64,000 nucleotides of DNA from LMUY01 sp964242215 (GCA_964242215.1 CAXTCJ010000007.1:37337-101336); one strand, 5' to 3'; numbered from the stretch's first letter, positions 44,625 to 53,392 are shown. Notes: generated by a model not told the origin, from the letters alone. Translations and numbers: made by a program.

Positions 44625-45932
44625 ATGGCACGAATTCTGAAGCACGGCGCCGATGCGATTTCCCTGCGCGAGGCCGACGACGCGGTCCGCAAGACCGTGG
44701 AAGACATTCTGGCGCAGGTGGAGCGGGAGGGCGACGCGGCGATCCGCTCGCTCTCGGCCAAGTTCGACAAATGGGAGCCGGAGAGTTTTCGGCTGAGCCC
44801 GGCTGAGATCGACGCGGCGATCGCGCAGGTGCCGGCGCGGGATCTGGAGGACATCAAGTTCGCCCAGGCGCAGGTGCGCCGCTTTGCCGAGGCACAGAAG
44901 GCGTGCCTGGTGGACCTCGAGGTGGAGACCATGCCGGGCGTGGTACTCGGCCACAAGAACATCCCGATCGGGGCAGTGGGGTGCTACGTGCCGGGCGGGC
45001 GCTACCCGATGGTGGCGTCGGCGCATATGTCGGTGCTGACGGCGAGTGTGGCCGGGTGCGAGCGGATCATCGCCTGCGCGCCGCCATACAAGGGCGGCGC
45101 GCACCCGGCGATCGTGGCCGCCATGCATTTCGGCGGCGCGCACGAGATCTATGTGTTGGGCGGGGTGCAGGCGGTGGCGGCCATGGCGCTGGGCACGCAG
45201 AGCATCGCCCCGGTGGACATGATCGTCGGACCAGGAAACGCCTACGTCGCCGAAGCCAAGCGGCAATTGTTCGGCCGCGTGGGAATCGACCTGTTGGCTG
45301 GTCCCACCGAGACGCTGGTGATTGCCGACGACACCGTTGACGGGGAGATCTGCGCCACCGACCTACTCGGGCAGGCCGAGCATGGCCCAACCTCACCGGC
45401 CATTCTGCTCACCACGTCGGAGCGGCTGGCGCGGGACACGTCGGCGGAAGTGGACCGGCTGCTGGGAATCCTGCCGACCGCCGATATCGCACGGCAGTCC
45501 TGGGCGGAGCATGGCCAGGTCATCGTCTGCGACTCTGACGAGGAAATGGTGCGCGAGGCCGATCGCATCGCTTCCGAGCATGTGCAGGTTATGACCCGCG
45601 ACCCGGATTATTTCCTCAAGAACATGCGCAATTACGGCGCGCTATTCCTGGGGCCACGCACCAACGTCGCGTATGGCGACAAGGTGATCGGCACCAACCA
45701 CACGCTGCCGACCAAGCTGGCGGCGCGCTACACGGGCGGCTTGTGGGTCGGCAAGTTCATCAAAACGTGCAGCTACCAGCGCGTCACCAGCGATGCGGCA
45801 AGTGCCGAAATCGGGGCGTATTGCTCGCGGCTCTGCCTGCTGGAGGGATTTGCCGGCCATGCCGAGCAGGCCAATGTCCGGGTCCGCCGGTATGGCGGCG
45901 GCAATGTCGGCTATGCCCAACCCGCGCCATGA
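44625..45932 (+). CDS. HisD-family dehydrogenase, HpsN-like (sulfopropanediol 3-dehydrogenase type)
   Basis: A 435-residue Zn/NAD-dependent histidinol-dehydrogenase-fold enzyme. The Zn ligands align as Gln250, His253, Asp352 and His412, and the catalytic pair as Glu318-His319. Sequence (CYVPGGRY, VGPGNAYVAEAKRQLFGRVGI, GPTETLVIAD) is closer to HpsN of dihydroxypropanesulfonate catabolism than to biosynthetic HisD, and no his genes are nearby. It should oxidise a primary alcohol in two steps to a carboxylate; the sulfonate substrate is uncertain. Its stop overlaps the SDR start (ATGA). Confidence 0.87.
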   Translation: MARILKHGADAISLREADDAVRKTVEDILAQVEREGDAAIRSLSAKFDKWEPESFRLSPAEIDAAIAQVPARDLEDIKFAQAQVRRFAEAQKACLVDLEVETMPGVVLGHKNIPIGAVGCYVPGGRYPMVASAHMSVLTASVAGCERIIACAPPYKGGAHPAIVAAMHFGGAHEIYVLGGVQAVAAMALGTQSIAPVDMIVGPGNAYVAEAKRQLFGRVGIDLLAGPTETLVIADDTVDGEICATDLLGQAEHGPTSPAILLTTSERLARDTSAEVDRLLGILPTADIARQSWAEHGQVIVCDSDEEMVREADRIASEHVQVMTRDPDYFLKNMRNYGALFLGPRTNVAYGDKVIGTNHTLPTKLAARYTGGLWVGKFIKTCSYQRVTSDAASAEIGAYCSRLCLLEGFAGHAEQANVRVRRYGGGNVGYAQPAP

Positions 45933-46696
45933 CGATGCTGCCCCGCACGCCGTCGTTGCGCCTGGACGGCAAGCGGGCCTTGGTGACCGGGGGCGGCCGA
46001 GGCTTAGGCGTAGCCTGCGCGGCGGCACTGGCGCAGGCGGGTGCCCACGTGACCCTGATGGCGCGAACGGCTGCCGAGACGGACGCGGTCGCCGCAGCCA
46101 TCGTTGCGGAGGGCGGCTCGGCTGATACGCTGACGGGCGATGTGTGCGACGTGGCGGCGGTTTCGGCCGCGATCGGCGCCTGTGAGCCGTTCGATATTCT
46201 CGTCAACAATGCCGGGACTAACCGGCCACGCCCGTTCGTCGAGGTGACGCCTGAGGATTATGACGCCGTGATGGGGGTCAATTTGCGCGCCGCTTATTTC
46301 GTGGCACAGGCTGTCGTCCGGCGCCTGCTGGCCACGGGCCGGCCGGGTTCGATCATCCACATGTCGTCGCAGATGGGCCATGTGGGCGGTCCGCGCCGGA
46401 CGATCTACTGCGCCAGCAAGCATGGGATGGAGGGGTTGAGCAAGGCGATGGCGACGGAACTTGGCCCGTTCGGCATACGCGTGAACACGATCTGCCCGAC
46501 ATTTATCGAGACACCTTTGACGCGGCCGTTTTTCGAGGACAAGACGTTCCTCGCAAGCGTGCTGGACAAGATCAAGCTGGGCCGGCTCGGCCAGCCCGAG
46601 GATCTGATGGGCGCGGTGGTGTTCCTGGCGTCGGACGCATCTGCTCTGATGACCGGGGGCGCGCTGATGGTGGATGGGGGTTGGACGGCCGGGTAG
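45929..46696 (+). CDS. Short-chain dehydrogenase/reductase
   Basis: A 255-residue classical SDR with cofactor loop TGGGRGLGVACA, NNAG (about 91-94) and active-site Ser-Tyr-Lys (SSQMGH; YCASK). ATG 45929 is coupled to the HpsN-like gene by a 4-bp overlap. HpsN systems include a secondary-alcohol dehydrogenase, so it may oxidise the neighbouring hydroxyl of the same substrate (inference). It stops 5 bp before the convergent flavin reductase stop. Confidence 0.91.
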   Translation: MTMLPRTPSLRLDGKRALVTGGGRGLGVACAAALAQAGAHVTLMARTAAETDAVAAAIVAEGGSADTLTGDVCDVAAVSAAIGACEPFDILVNNAGTNRPRPFVEVTPEDYDAVMGVNLRAAYFVAQAVVRRLLATGRPGSIIHMSSQMGHVGGPRRTIYCASKHGMEGLSKAMATELGPFGIRVNTICPTFIETPLTRPFFEDKTFLASVLDKIKLGRLGQPEDLMGAVVFLASDASALMTGGALMVDGGWTAG

Positions 46697-46701
46697 CCCC
46701 G

Positions 46702-47220
46702 TTACGCGGCCTGCAGTGCGGTTGGTACGCAGTATTGGCCGCTGCTGTAGAGCAATGGCTCGCCATCACGGTGCGTCAGCCGTTCGACCCGGCCGAGAAA
46801 GATCACGTGGTCGCCCGCATCCACCCGGTTGAAAACGCTGCATTCGAAATGCGCCAGGCCATCGTCCAGCACCGGGCAGCCGCCCAGCCCCGCTGTATAC
46901 GCGATGCCCGCAAATTTGTCCGGCAGCGAGCGCGCGAAGCGGGCAGACAAGGTGTGCTGATGGCTGCCGAGCACGTTCACCGCGAACCATTTGGCCGCCA
47001 TGAAGCTTGGCAGCGACCCGGCGCTGCGATTGAGGCTCCAGAGCACCAGCGGCGGGTCGAGCGATACGGAGGAAAAGGAGTTGGCAGTCAGTCCCTCCAA
47101 CTGGCCGTCCCCGGTGCACGTCGTGACGATCGTCACCCCGGTGGCGAAGCGGCCCAGCGCGCGGCGCAACTCCCTTGGATCAGTCACGGACTGCATCGCC
47201 ATCGGAGCACCCTGCTTCAT
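46702..47220 (-). CDS. Flavin reductase-domain protein (HpaC-like)
   Basis: A 172-residue FMN-binding flavin reductase: LRRALGRFATGVTIVTT, the flavin loop GLTANSFSSVSLDPPLVLWSL, FAVNVLG and the C-terminal HVIFLGRVERL. It would supply reduced flavin to a two-component monooxygenase; candidates are the LLM enzyme at 33237 or one elsewhere. Start is uncertain among ATG 47220, 47202 (weak AGGG upstream) and 47196. Transcribed divergently from a LysR gene with 73 bp between starts. Confidence 0.87.
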   Translation of the reverse strand: MKQGAPMAMQSVTDPRELRRALGRFATGVTIVTTCTGDGQLEGLTANSFSSVSLDPPLVLWSLNRSAGSLPSFMAAKWFAVNVLGSHQHTLSARFARSLPDKFAGIAYTAGLGGCPVLDDGLAHFECSVFNRVDAGDHVIFLGRVERLTHRDGEPLLYSSGQYCVPTALQAA

Positions 47221-47235
47221 TACAGAGCTAATCTG

Positions 47236-47256
47236 GGCATCCCCCCGGGCGATGCC
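47236..47256. promoter_or_regulatory. Probable LysR-binding palindrome in divergent promoter
   Basis: GGCATC, nine bases, then GATGCC form a perfect inverted repeat containing a T-N11-A core (T47240, A47252). It sits between the divergent lysR (47294) and flavin reductase (47220) starts, the classic place for a LysR autoregulatory site. Confidence 0.5.
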
Positions 47257-47293
47257 AAATGAGACGTTGTAATCCAAGGCATCAGGTTCGGTA

Positions 47294-48226
47294 ATGGCAG
47301 AGTTGCCCCGCGACATCCTGCTATTCGTCGCCGCCTATGAGGAGCGCTCGTTTACGGCTGCGGCGGTGCGGGAGGCCGCGACGCAATCCGGCGTGTCCCA
47401 GCATGTACGTAAGCTGGAGGAGCGGTTCGGCGCCCAATTGTTTACCCGCGAGGCTGGCCGGGTTAGCCCGACGCCCGCGGGGGACCGATACTACCTCCGT
47501 TGCCTGGACGTGCTGCGTGCGCACGCCGCTGCGGCGCAGGTGCTGCGCGATTGCAGCGCTGGACTGTCGGGCGAGGTGACGGTCGGACTGATGCCCACCG
47601 TCACGCGCTGCGCCCTGGCCCCGGCTTTGAGCGAGTTCACCGACAGCCATCCCAATGTCGCGGTGCAGGTGCATGAGGGCTACAGCGGCGCGCTGACGGA
47701 ACGGGTGCGGCATGGCGAACTCGATTTCGCCGTGGTGCCAGGCTTCGCCGGGCTGCCGGGGCTGATCGTCCGCCCGTTCGCGACCACGCCCGAAGTGCTG
47801 GTTGCGGCGAGTTCGGCCGGCCGACATGCCGAGCCCGTGCGGCTAGGCGAGTTGGGGCCGCTCTCGATCGTGCTGCCGGGTCCGGCGAATACGCGGCGGC
47901 GGACGGTCGAGGCGTATCTGCAGTCCAATGCCGTGACCGTGGCGCGGATCATCACGCTGGACGCGATGCTTGCCACGCTCGATCTCGTGGCAACGACGGC
48001 GTGGGTGGCGGTGCTACCCGGGGTCATGATGGCGCGGGATCGGGTGCAGCAGCGCCATAGCGTGCGGCCCTTGGCCGATCCTGCCTTGCTGCTCGACCTG
48101 GTGACGATCGAGGCAAGCCGGCGGCCGCTCGCTCCGGCGGCGGCCGAGTTCCGGCGAGTGCTGTTGCGAACCACCGAAGCGGCGAGCCAGGCGTGGCGTC
48201 AACTCGCCACCGGCTCGATCGCGTGA
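47294..48226 (+). CDS. LysR-family transcriptional regulator
   Basis: A 310-residue LysR protein. The winged helix-turn-helix (about 8-66) reads LLFVAAYEERSFTAAAVREAAT and SQHVRKLEERFGAQLFTR; the effector domain runs from about residue 95 (VTVGLMPTVTRCALAPAL). It likely controls the divergent flavin reductase and possibly the catabolic genes next to it. Its 3' end overlaps the convergent Gfo/Idh gene by 28 bp. Confidence 0.92.
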   Translation: MAELPRDILLFVAAYEERSFTAAAVREAATQSGVSQHVRKLEERFGAQLFTREAGRVSPTPAGDRYYLRCLDVLRAHAAAAQVLRDCSAGLSGEVTVGLMPTVTRCALAPALSEFTDSHPNVAVQVHEGYSGALTERVRHGELDFAVVPGFAGLPGLIVRPFATTPEVLVAASSAGRHAEPVRLGELGPLSIVLPGPANTRRRTVEAYLQSNAVTVARIITLDAMLATLDLVATTAWVAVLPGVMMARDRVQQRHSVRPLADPALLLDLVTIEASRRPLAPAAAEFRRVLLRTTEAASQAWRQLATGSIA

Positions 48227-49191
48227 CTGCGGGACGAGCGGACCACCGCCTCGAACGCCGCAATGGTCTCGAGCATCTGGTCCGGCGGCATCGGATACGG
48301 CGCGCCGCCAGACGCCGCGGTGGCAAAGGCCTCGAGATTGGCGCGCACGGCCGGTGCGGGCGCGAACTCGGTGACGGTCCGGCCCTCGCCGCGGATGGAC
48401 GTGGTGAGCGTCCAGCCTTCCGACTTTTCCGGATGCGCCTTGTCTCGCACTTCCGCCCAGCCCTTGCTGCCATACACGGCGAAGCGGCCATCGAACGGGG
48501 TGGCTAGGATCGCCGTCAGCAGCGCGTTGGCCCCGCTGCGGAAGCTGACCAGTGCGGCCAGCGTGTCGCCATTGGTGAGTTCACTGCCGAGTTGGCGGAC
48601 ATGCGTCAGGACGCGCTCCGCCGGGCCGAGAAAACTCACGGCAAGATCCAGGAGATGGATGCCGGTCGCCGTCATTGGTCCGGCCGGCGCCTCGGTGCCG
48701 GACAGGCGCCAGTTCTCGGCGGGGAGCGCGAGGAATTTGTCCTGGCTGAAGTTCGCCTCGATCTGCAGCGGCGTGCCGAGTTCGCCGGCCTCGACCATCC
48801 GGCGGAGCTCGAGGATTGGCGGCTCGAACCGGCGCTCGTGGCCGACGCCGAGTTGCACGCCCGCGTGCTCGCAGGCAGCGATGGCGGCGGCCGCGTCGGC
48901 GCGGGTGAGGCAGAGCGGCTTCTCACAGAACACGTGCTTGCCGGCCTGGGCGGCCTGCACGATCTGCGCCGCATGTAGGGTATGGGGCGTGCAGAGGATC
49001 ACGGCCTGGATCGCGGGATCCGCGACGATCGCGTCGAAACTTGCGGCGAAACGCAACCCGTTCTCGGCCGCAAAGCTGGCGGCGGACGGTGCCGGGTCCC
49101 ACCCGGTGACGATGCGCAGAGCCGTGCTGCCGCGCATGGTTCCGACGATCGTGCGGCCCCACCAGCCCAAGCCGAGTATGGCAGCGTCCAT
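48199..49191 (-). CDS. Gfo/Idh/MocA-family oxidoreductase
   Basis: A 330-residue NAD(P)-dependent sugar/polyol-type oxidoreductase with Rossmann loop LGLGWWGRTIVG, the cofactor Lys in the FCEKPL motif (about 92-97) and the GPMTATGIHLLDL active-site region (about 176-188). GGGAGAG precedes ATG 49191. Substrate unknown. Confidence 0.91.
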   Translation of the reverse strand: MDAAILGLGWWGRTIVGTMRGSTALRIVTGWDPAPSAASFAAENGLRFAASFDAIVADPAIQAVILCTPHTLHAAQIVQAAQAGKHVFCEKPLCLTRADAAAAIAACEHAGVQLGVGHERRFEPPILELRRMVEAGELGTPLQIEANFSQDKFLALPAENWRLSGTEAPAGPMTATGIHLLDLAVSFLGPAERVLTHVRQLGSELTNGDTLAALVSFRSGANALLTAILATPFDGRFAVYGSKGWAEVRDKAHPEKSEGWTLTTSIRGEGRTVTEFAPAPAVRANLEAFATAASGGAPYPMPPDQMLETIAAFEAVVRSSRSHAIEPVAS

Positions 49192-49316
49192 GGTGTCTCT
49201 CCCGCGGCATTGATTGTTCTGGCCGTTTGATGCGGCGGACCCTGCGTGGAATCAACCCCGATTAGCGAGTGCGCACCAGGGGCTCATACAGCGAGTATGT
49301 GGAACTGCTCAACTGG

Positions 49317-49391
49317 GAGGGTGCGGTTGCGCTTGGCGAAACCCACCGCCGCGGCGCTTGTGGTGGGGTGCCAAAGCGCACCCCACCCTAC
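49317..49391. repeat. Hairpin-forming intergenic repeat
   Basis: A perfect 10-bp stem (GGTGGGGTGC 49362-49371; GCACCCCACC 49378-49387) with a 6-base loop. A looser partner arm at 49317-49348 (GGTGCGGTTGCGCTTGGCG...CCCACC) makes the whole block an imperfect larger inverted repeat. It lies upstream of the Gfo/Idh gene and downstream of the GST gene, so it may end GST transcription; the form also resembles REP elements. Confidence 0.7.
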
Positions 49392-49435
49392 GAAATGTTG
49401 GAGCGGCAAAGGAGCCGCTTTTTGCAAACGCTGCA

Positions 49436-50089
49436 TTAGTGCGTAGCGGGGGCTCCGGGCTGCCGCAGCGGGAGCGCCCGCGCCACCGCGTCGATCGCTA
49501 GGCACGATTGTGTGATGCGGTTGATGGTCGGGTAGGGCGCGAAATCCACCTGGAAGCCCCGCGCACCCATGACTTGGCTCATCAGGCACAGGTCCGCGAG
49601 ACTTAATGCCTCACCATGGCAGAATGCCCCCGTCGCCGGGTCGTCCACCAGCGCCGCCTCCCCCATGCGCAGCCCCTCGTTGAACCAGTGGCGTATCCAA
49701 GCGGTGCGTTGCGGCTCGCTTGCCCCGAGCGTGTCACGCAGATAGCTCCGGACGCGCGGCACGATCAGCGGATGATGGTCCGCGACCCAGATCCCGGCCA
49801 GCGCCCGCACCCGGGCTCGTCCCGGCGCATCGCTCGGCAGCAGGGCTGGTGCCGGGTGGGTCTCTTCCAGGTACTCCAGGATTGCCATCGACTGCGTCAA
49901 ACGCACGCCATTCTCGAAGGTCACCAACGGCACTTTTGCCTGCGGGTTCAGGTCCACGAAGCGGCCTGCGGTCTGCTCGCCCACATCGAGATCGATCATC
50001 GTTTCAGTGAAGGGCAGCCCCTTCAGGTTGAGCGCCATGCGGACGCGAAACGATGCGGCCGATCGCCAGAAGCCGAACATCTCGATCAT
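49436..50089 (-). CDS. Zeta-class glutathione transferase (maleylacetoacetate/maleylpyruvate isomerase-like)
   Basis: A 217-residue GST. The N-terminal thioredoxin-like half has FWRSAASFRVRMALNLKGLPF (zeta-type Ser/Arg-x-Arg site), NPQAKVPLVTFENG and LTQSMAILEYLEE (glutathione-binding Gln-Ser). The C-terminal half is helical. These features fit maleylacetoacetate or maleylpyruvate isomerase, consistent with the catabolism of aromatic acids in this window. Starts at ATG 50089, downstream of the PPDK-like gene by 46 bp. Confidence 0.88.
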   Translation of the reverse strand: MIEMFGFWRSAASFRVRMALNLKGLPFTETMIDLDVGEQTAGRFVDLNPQAKVPLVTFENGVRLTQSMAILEYLEETHPAPALLPSDAPGRARVRALAGIWVADHHPLIVPRVRSYLRDTLGASEPQRTAWIRHWFNEGLRMGEAALVDDPATGAFCHGEALSLADLCLMSQVMGARGFQVDFAPYPTINRITQSCLAIDAVARALPLRQPGAPATH

Positions 50090-50135
50090 GACCCTATCTC
50101 CCCTTGGTTGCTGCAGGCGTAATGGGCCGTCCCTA

Positions 50136-52493
50136 CTACATCACGCTCACAACGCCATGCCCGCCATCGATCGAAACAGTCTGGCCGTTCGACAGCAATC
50201 CCATGACACCACGCACCGCCATCACCGCCGGGATGCCGTGCTCCCGCGCCGCGATCGCGCCGTGCGACAAGGGTCCGCCGCTCTCCGCCACGATCCCGGC
50301 GGCTTTGGCGAAGAGCGCGGTCCAAGCCGGCGTGGTCGCCCGTACAACCAGGATCGCGCCGGCCGGGCACGCCGCGAAATCGTCCGGTGAGCGCACGATA
50401 TAGGCTGGCCCTTGCGCCCGGCCCGGACTGCCGGGAATGCCGGTCAGCCCGGCGATCGCATCTGCCACATCCAGTTCCCCGCCGGGCGTCCAGGGCGGCG
50501 ACGCCTGAAGTTGGTGTGCATAGGCCTGCTTCGCCGCCGCGATCGCGGTTCCGAGACGCTGCCATGCCTCGGGCCGGTCCTGTGCGACAGCCTGCGCGAG
50601 ATCGGCTTCACGCGCGAAGAACAGGTCGAGCGGCTGCTCGATCGCACCCGCCGCGGCCGGTGCGTGGCCGAGCGCTGCGACCGCCCGGCGTAGGAGCGGG
50701 CCGAGGCGCGCCGTGTGGTAATGCTCCGTGTCGTCCAGCTCGGTGTAGAGCCGCGCCAGCCGCACCAATTCGCTCAGCAGCAAAGCAAGGTCGTCGGGAA
50801 GCCCGGCCGTGAGTCGTCGCAAGATTGTCTCCGCGCCGAGCCGGTCCGCGAGTTGGTCGCGAGGCGTCGGCAGCGGACTGTCCAGCCGCGCCCGCACCGC
50901 CTCCAGCGCCGCCCAGGGTGCGTCCGTCCAGCCTGGACGGTAGGGGTCGAAATCGAGCTCCCGATGGCCGTGCTCCTGCAACAGCCCCGTCCAAGCCGCC
51001 TGGAACATCGGATGCACGTCGAGTTGGCCGCCCGCCAGCACCGCGGTCGCCGGGTTGTCCCGTAGCAGCGCCGCCAAACCCGGTTGCTCGCGGGCCAAGG
51101 CGGCCAGATGATCCAACGCGGCGTTCACGTGCCCGGTGCGGGTGCGGGCGGGTGCCATGAGGGCATCGTAGGCTGTGTCGGCCCCGGGTGTGATCGCCGC
51201 CAGCAGCGCGCGCAACGCCTTGTGCACGGCGGAGTGCCCGACGGAGATCGCGATGTTGTGGCGGAAGTAGCGGCGGCCACTCGCATTGATCTGCGCGATA
51301 TGGTCCCAGATCGCCGCGGCTTGCAGCCCGTCCAGAGTCTCGGCACCGAGTTGGCCGACCTCTAATAAAAACCGGTCGAGCGAACGCTCCCATTCGCCGG
51401 GTAGCTCCAGCAGCCAGGTGAAGCGACGGACCAGGTCGGGCAGCGCGGCACGCAGGGCCTCCAGCGAGCCGGCAGGCAGCAAGGCTTGCCCGAGATACAG
51501 GTCGACGGCGGTCTGATTGCCATAAACGTAGCCGTCGAACGCGGCGAACCACTTGGCCCGCAGCGTCGGCAGGCCCATGCGGACGAAGGACGCGGCGAGG
51601 GCGTCGTGGAAGCCCGCCTCCGCGAAATCCCAAGCCAGGGGCGTCACCGGGTTGGGGAAACGCTCGGCCGACTCGTCCCGCGTCCAACGCGCTGGCAGTG
51701 CGGTGACCGGCCGCGCTTGCAAGACTTGCACGCCGGCGGCGTCCAGTGCCCATTCCACATCCTGCGGAAAGCCGGCCTGTGCCTCCACCGCGCGCGCCAT
51801 CCCGGCTACCGCTGCCGCCTGCGCCGCCGTCAGGCACGGGGCTGCGCGCGGGGTGGCCATCGCGCGCACGGCCAGGTCCGTCTTGGCGAGCACAAAGCGG
51901 TCCACCTCCGCCTCACCGTTCACGACGGCCTCGCCCAGGCCGGGATGGGCCGAGATGTGGATCTCGTCCAGCGCGCCGCCGACGGGATCGAGCGTGAAGG
52001 CGACCCCGGCAGCTTGCGCGTCGACCATGCGCTGCACGATCACGGCCATCGCCGGGTCGGTGGTGATGCCATGGTGCCGCCGGTATTCCACCGCCCGGTC
52101 CTGCCACGCAGAGGCGAAGCAGACGCGGACAGCGCGCAGGATCGCTGGCAGCCCGATGCACCCCAGCACCGTGTCATGCTGGCCGGCGAAAGAGGCCTCG
52201 CCTAAGTCCTCCAGCGTGGCGGAGGAGCGCACGGCGTAGGCCGCGCCTTCTTCGACGAAGCCGCTCAGTTCGTCTTCCAGTTCGGGTGGTAATGGAGCGC
52301 TGAGCAACTCGTTCCGGCGGGTATCGATGCCGGATAGGGTCTCGGCGACAGCCTGGTACGCGCGTGTCGTCACGACCAGCGCTGGTGGCACGCTGAACCC
52401 TTGGCGGGTGAGCCGGGCCAGTCCGGTGGCCTTGCCGCCACATAGCTCCAGGCGCTCGGCATCCGGATCGGTCAGGCGAATGGTCAGGGACAT
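50136..52493 (-). CDS. PPDK/PEP-synthase-like phosphotransferase with rifampicin-phosphotransferase architecture
   Basis: A 785-residue protein in three parts. Residues 1 to about 270 are a PPDK_N ATP-grasp domain (GGKATGLARLTRQGFSVPPALVV, AYAVRSSATLED, EASFAGQHDTVLG, FPQDVEWALD). About 300-690 is a helical middle domain of unknown fold. About 695-785 is a swivelling phosphohistidine domain with His744 (SGGPLSHGAIAARE). The C-terminal PEP/pyruvate barrel of PEP synthase and PPDK is absent. This layout is that of rifampicin phosphotransferase (about 865 residues), which splits ATP and moves the beta-phosphate to an acceptor. Here it lies downstream of PAP2 and PlsC genes (11 bp gap), suggesting a lipid-linked acceptor. 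Start ATG 52493 has AGGAG upstream; the longer open frame upstream is not family sequence. Confidence 0.86.
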   Translation of the reverse strand: MSLTIRLTDPDAERLELCGGKATGLARLTRQGFSVPPALVVTTRAYQAVAETLSGIDTRRNELLSAPLPPELEDELSGFVEEGAAYAVRSSATLEDLGEASFAGQHDTVLGCIGLPAILRAVRVCFASAWQDRAVEYRRHHGITTDPAMAVIVQRMVDAQAAGVAFTLDPVGGALDEIHISAHPGLGEAVVNGEAEVDRFVLAKTDLAVRAMATPRAAPCLTAAQAAAVAGMARAVEAQAGFPQDVEWALDAAGVQVLQARPVTALPARWTRDESAERFPNPVTPLAWDFAEAGFHDALAASFVRMGLPTLRAKWFAAFDGYVYGNQTAVDLYLGQALLPAGSLEALRAALPDLVRRFTWLLELPGEWERSLDRFLLEVGQLGAETLDGLQAAAIWDHIAQINASGRRYFRHNIAISVGHSAVHKALRALLAAITPGADTAYDALMAPARTRTGHVNAALDHLAALAREQPGLAALLRDNPATAVLAGGQLDVHPMFQAAWTGLLQEHGHRELDFDPYRPGWTDAPWAALEAVRARLDSPLPTPRDQLADRLGAETILRRLTAGLPDDLALLLSELVRLARLYTELDDTEHYHTARLGPLLRRAVAALGHAPAAAGAIEQPLDLFFAREADLAQAVAQDRPEAWQRLGTAIAAAKQAYAHQLQASPPWTPGGELDVADAIAGLTGIPGSPGRAQGPAYIVRSPDDFAACPAGAILVVRATTPAWTALFAKAAGIVAESGGPLSHGAIAAREHGIPAVMAVRGVMGLLSNGQTVSIDGGHGVVSVM

Positions 52494-52504
52494 CTTCGGT
52501 CTCC

Positions 52505-53392
52505 TCAGGTGAAGGAACAGGTGGTGCGGGCGCTCAGCCGGATCGGCGTGGAGTGCAGCAGTGCGGCGGACAGGGCGAGGCAAAGCGCGGCCAGGCCGAA
52601 TCCCGCCAGCACGTCGACGCCGTAGTGGAACCGGAGCGCGAGTGTGGAGAGCCACAGGACGGCCACGGGGCCGGCGCACCAGGCGGCGCGACGGCGGCTG
52701 CCGGCGAGCATGTCGAAGCCCAGCAGGAAAGCCGTCACGGCGCAGTGCAGCGAGGGAAACGCATCGGCTCGATTGGTGCCGAGCGGAACGGTGGCGAGCA
52801 ACAGCCGGGTTACGCCATAGCCATGCAACGGGGTGTCGAACGCCATGGTGGCGTATGGGCCGAGCGCCGGCAGTAGCGTGTAGCCGACGAACCCGGCGGC
52901 GTAGAGCGTGAAAAGCCCCGTGTAGAACGCCCGCGCTTTGCGAGCCGGGGCGAACAGCCAGCCGACCGTGGACGCCAGCAGATAGGGGAAGAACAGCCCG
53001 TAGCAGAGGCTCATCAGCTCGGTCGGCAGCGGGCCGAAGCGTCCGGCGAGCCAGTGCGGCAGGCTCAATCCCAGCAGTCGAATGTCGAGGGTTTGCAGCA
53101 GGGCATCGACATGGCCGGGCTGAAACAGCGGGATGCTGCGGCGCAGGTCCTGGAAGACGAAGCACATCAGCGGCACGAAGGCGAAAAGCCGCAAGCGCCC
53201 GGCCCAAATGCCGCCCCACCAACGCGCAAGCCATGCCACCAGCGGGATCGCCAGCGCCAATGCCGCGTAGAGCAACGTTTCGGCCTGCAACCACCCGGCC
53301 GCGGTACCGATGCGCGCCGCCGTCAGTGCCAGGAAAGCAGCGAACGCCACTTCGTGCAGCATCAGCGGCGCGCCCGCTGGCCGGCTACGCAC
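52505..53392 (-). CDS. PAP2-superfamily membrane enzyme (AUR1/IPC-synthase-like)
   Basis: A 295-residue protein with about six to seven membrane helices. PAP2 motif C2 is AFPSLHCAVTAF (His216) and motif C3 is LRFHYGVDVLAGF (His256, Asp260). A clear C1 KxxxxxxRP is not seen, as in the AUR1-type subgroup that transfers phospho-headgroups between lipids instead of simply removing phosphate. The GTG start (53392) overlaps the plsC stop by 8 bp; ATG 53362 is an alternative. Acts in the membrane, active site on the periplasmic face. Confidence 0.86.
   Translation of the reverse strand: MRSRPAGAPLMLHEVAFAAFLALTAARIGTAAGWLQAETLLYAALALAIPLVAWLARWWGGIWAGRLRLFAFVPLMCFVFQDLRRSIPLFQPGHVDALLQTLDIRLLGLSLPHWLAGRFGPLPTELMSLCYGLFFPYLLASTVGWLFAPARKARAFYTGLFTLYAAGFVGYTLLPALGPYATMAFDTPLHGYGVTRLLLATVPLGTNRADAFPSLHCAVTAFLLGFDMLAGSRRRAAWCAGPVAVLWLSTLALRFHYGVDVLAGFGLAALCLALSAALLHSTPIRLSARTTCSFT

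Noticed and set aside
44625..45932. Histidine biosynthesis hisD
   Set aside because: No other his genes are near, and the sequence resembles HpsN-type catabolic paralogs more than biosynthetic enzymes.
33237..47220. Two-component monooxygenase formed by the LLM protein and the flavin reductase
   Set aside because: The genes are 12 kb apart with separate promoters; partnership is possible but nothing in the sequence links them.
50136..52493. Calling this PEP synthase or pyruvate phosphate dikinase
   Set aside because: The C-terminal PEP/pyruvate TIM barrel is missing and the order of domains is that of rifampicin phosphotransferase.
52494..53294. N-terminal extension of the PPDK-like protein to 1052 residues
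   Set aside because: The extension overlaps the PAP2 gene in another frame and shows no recognisable domain; ATG 52493 has a proper ribosome site.
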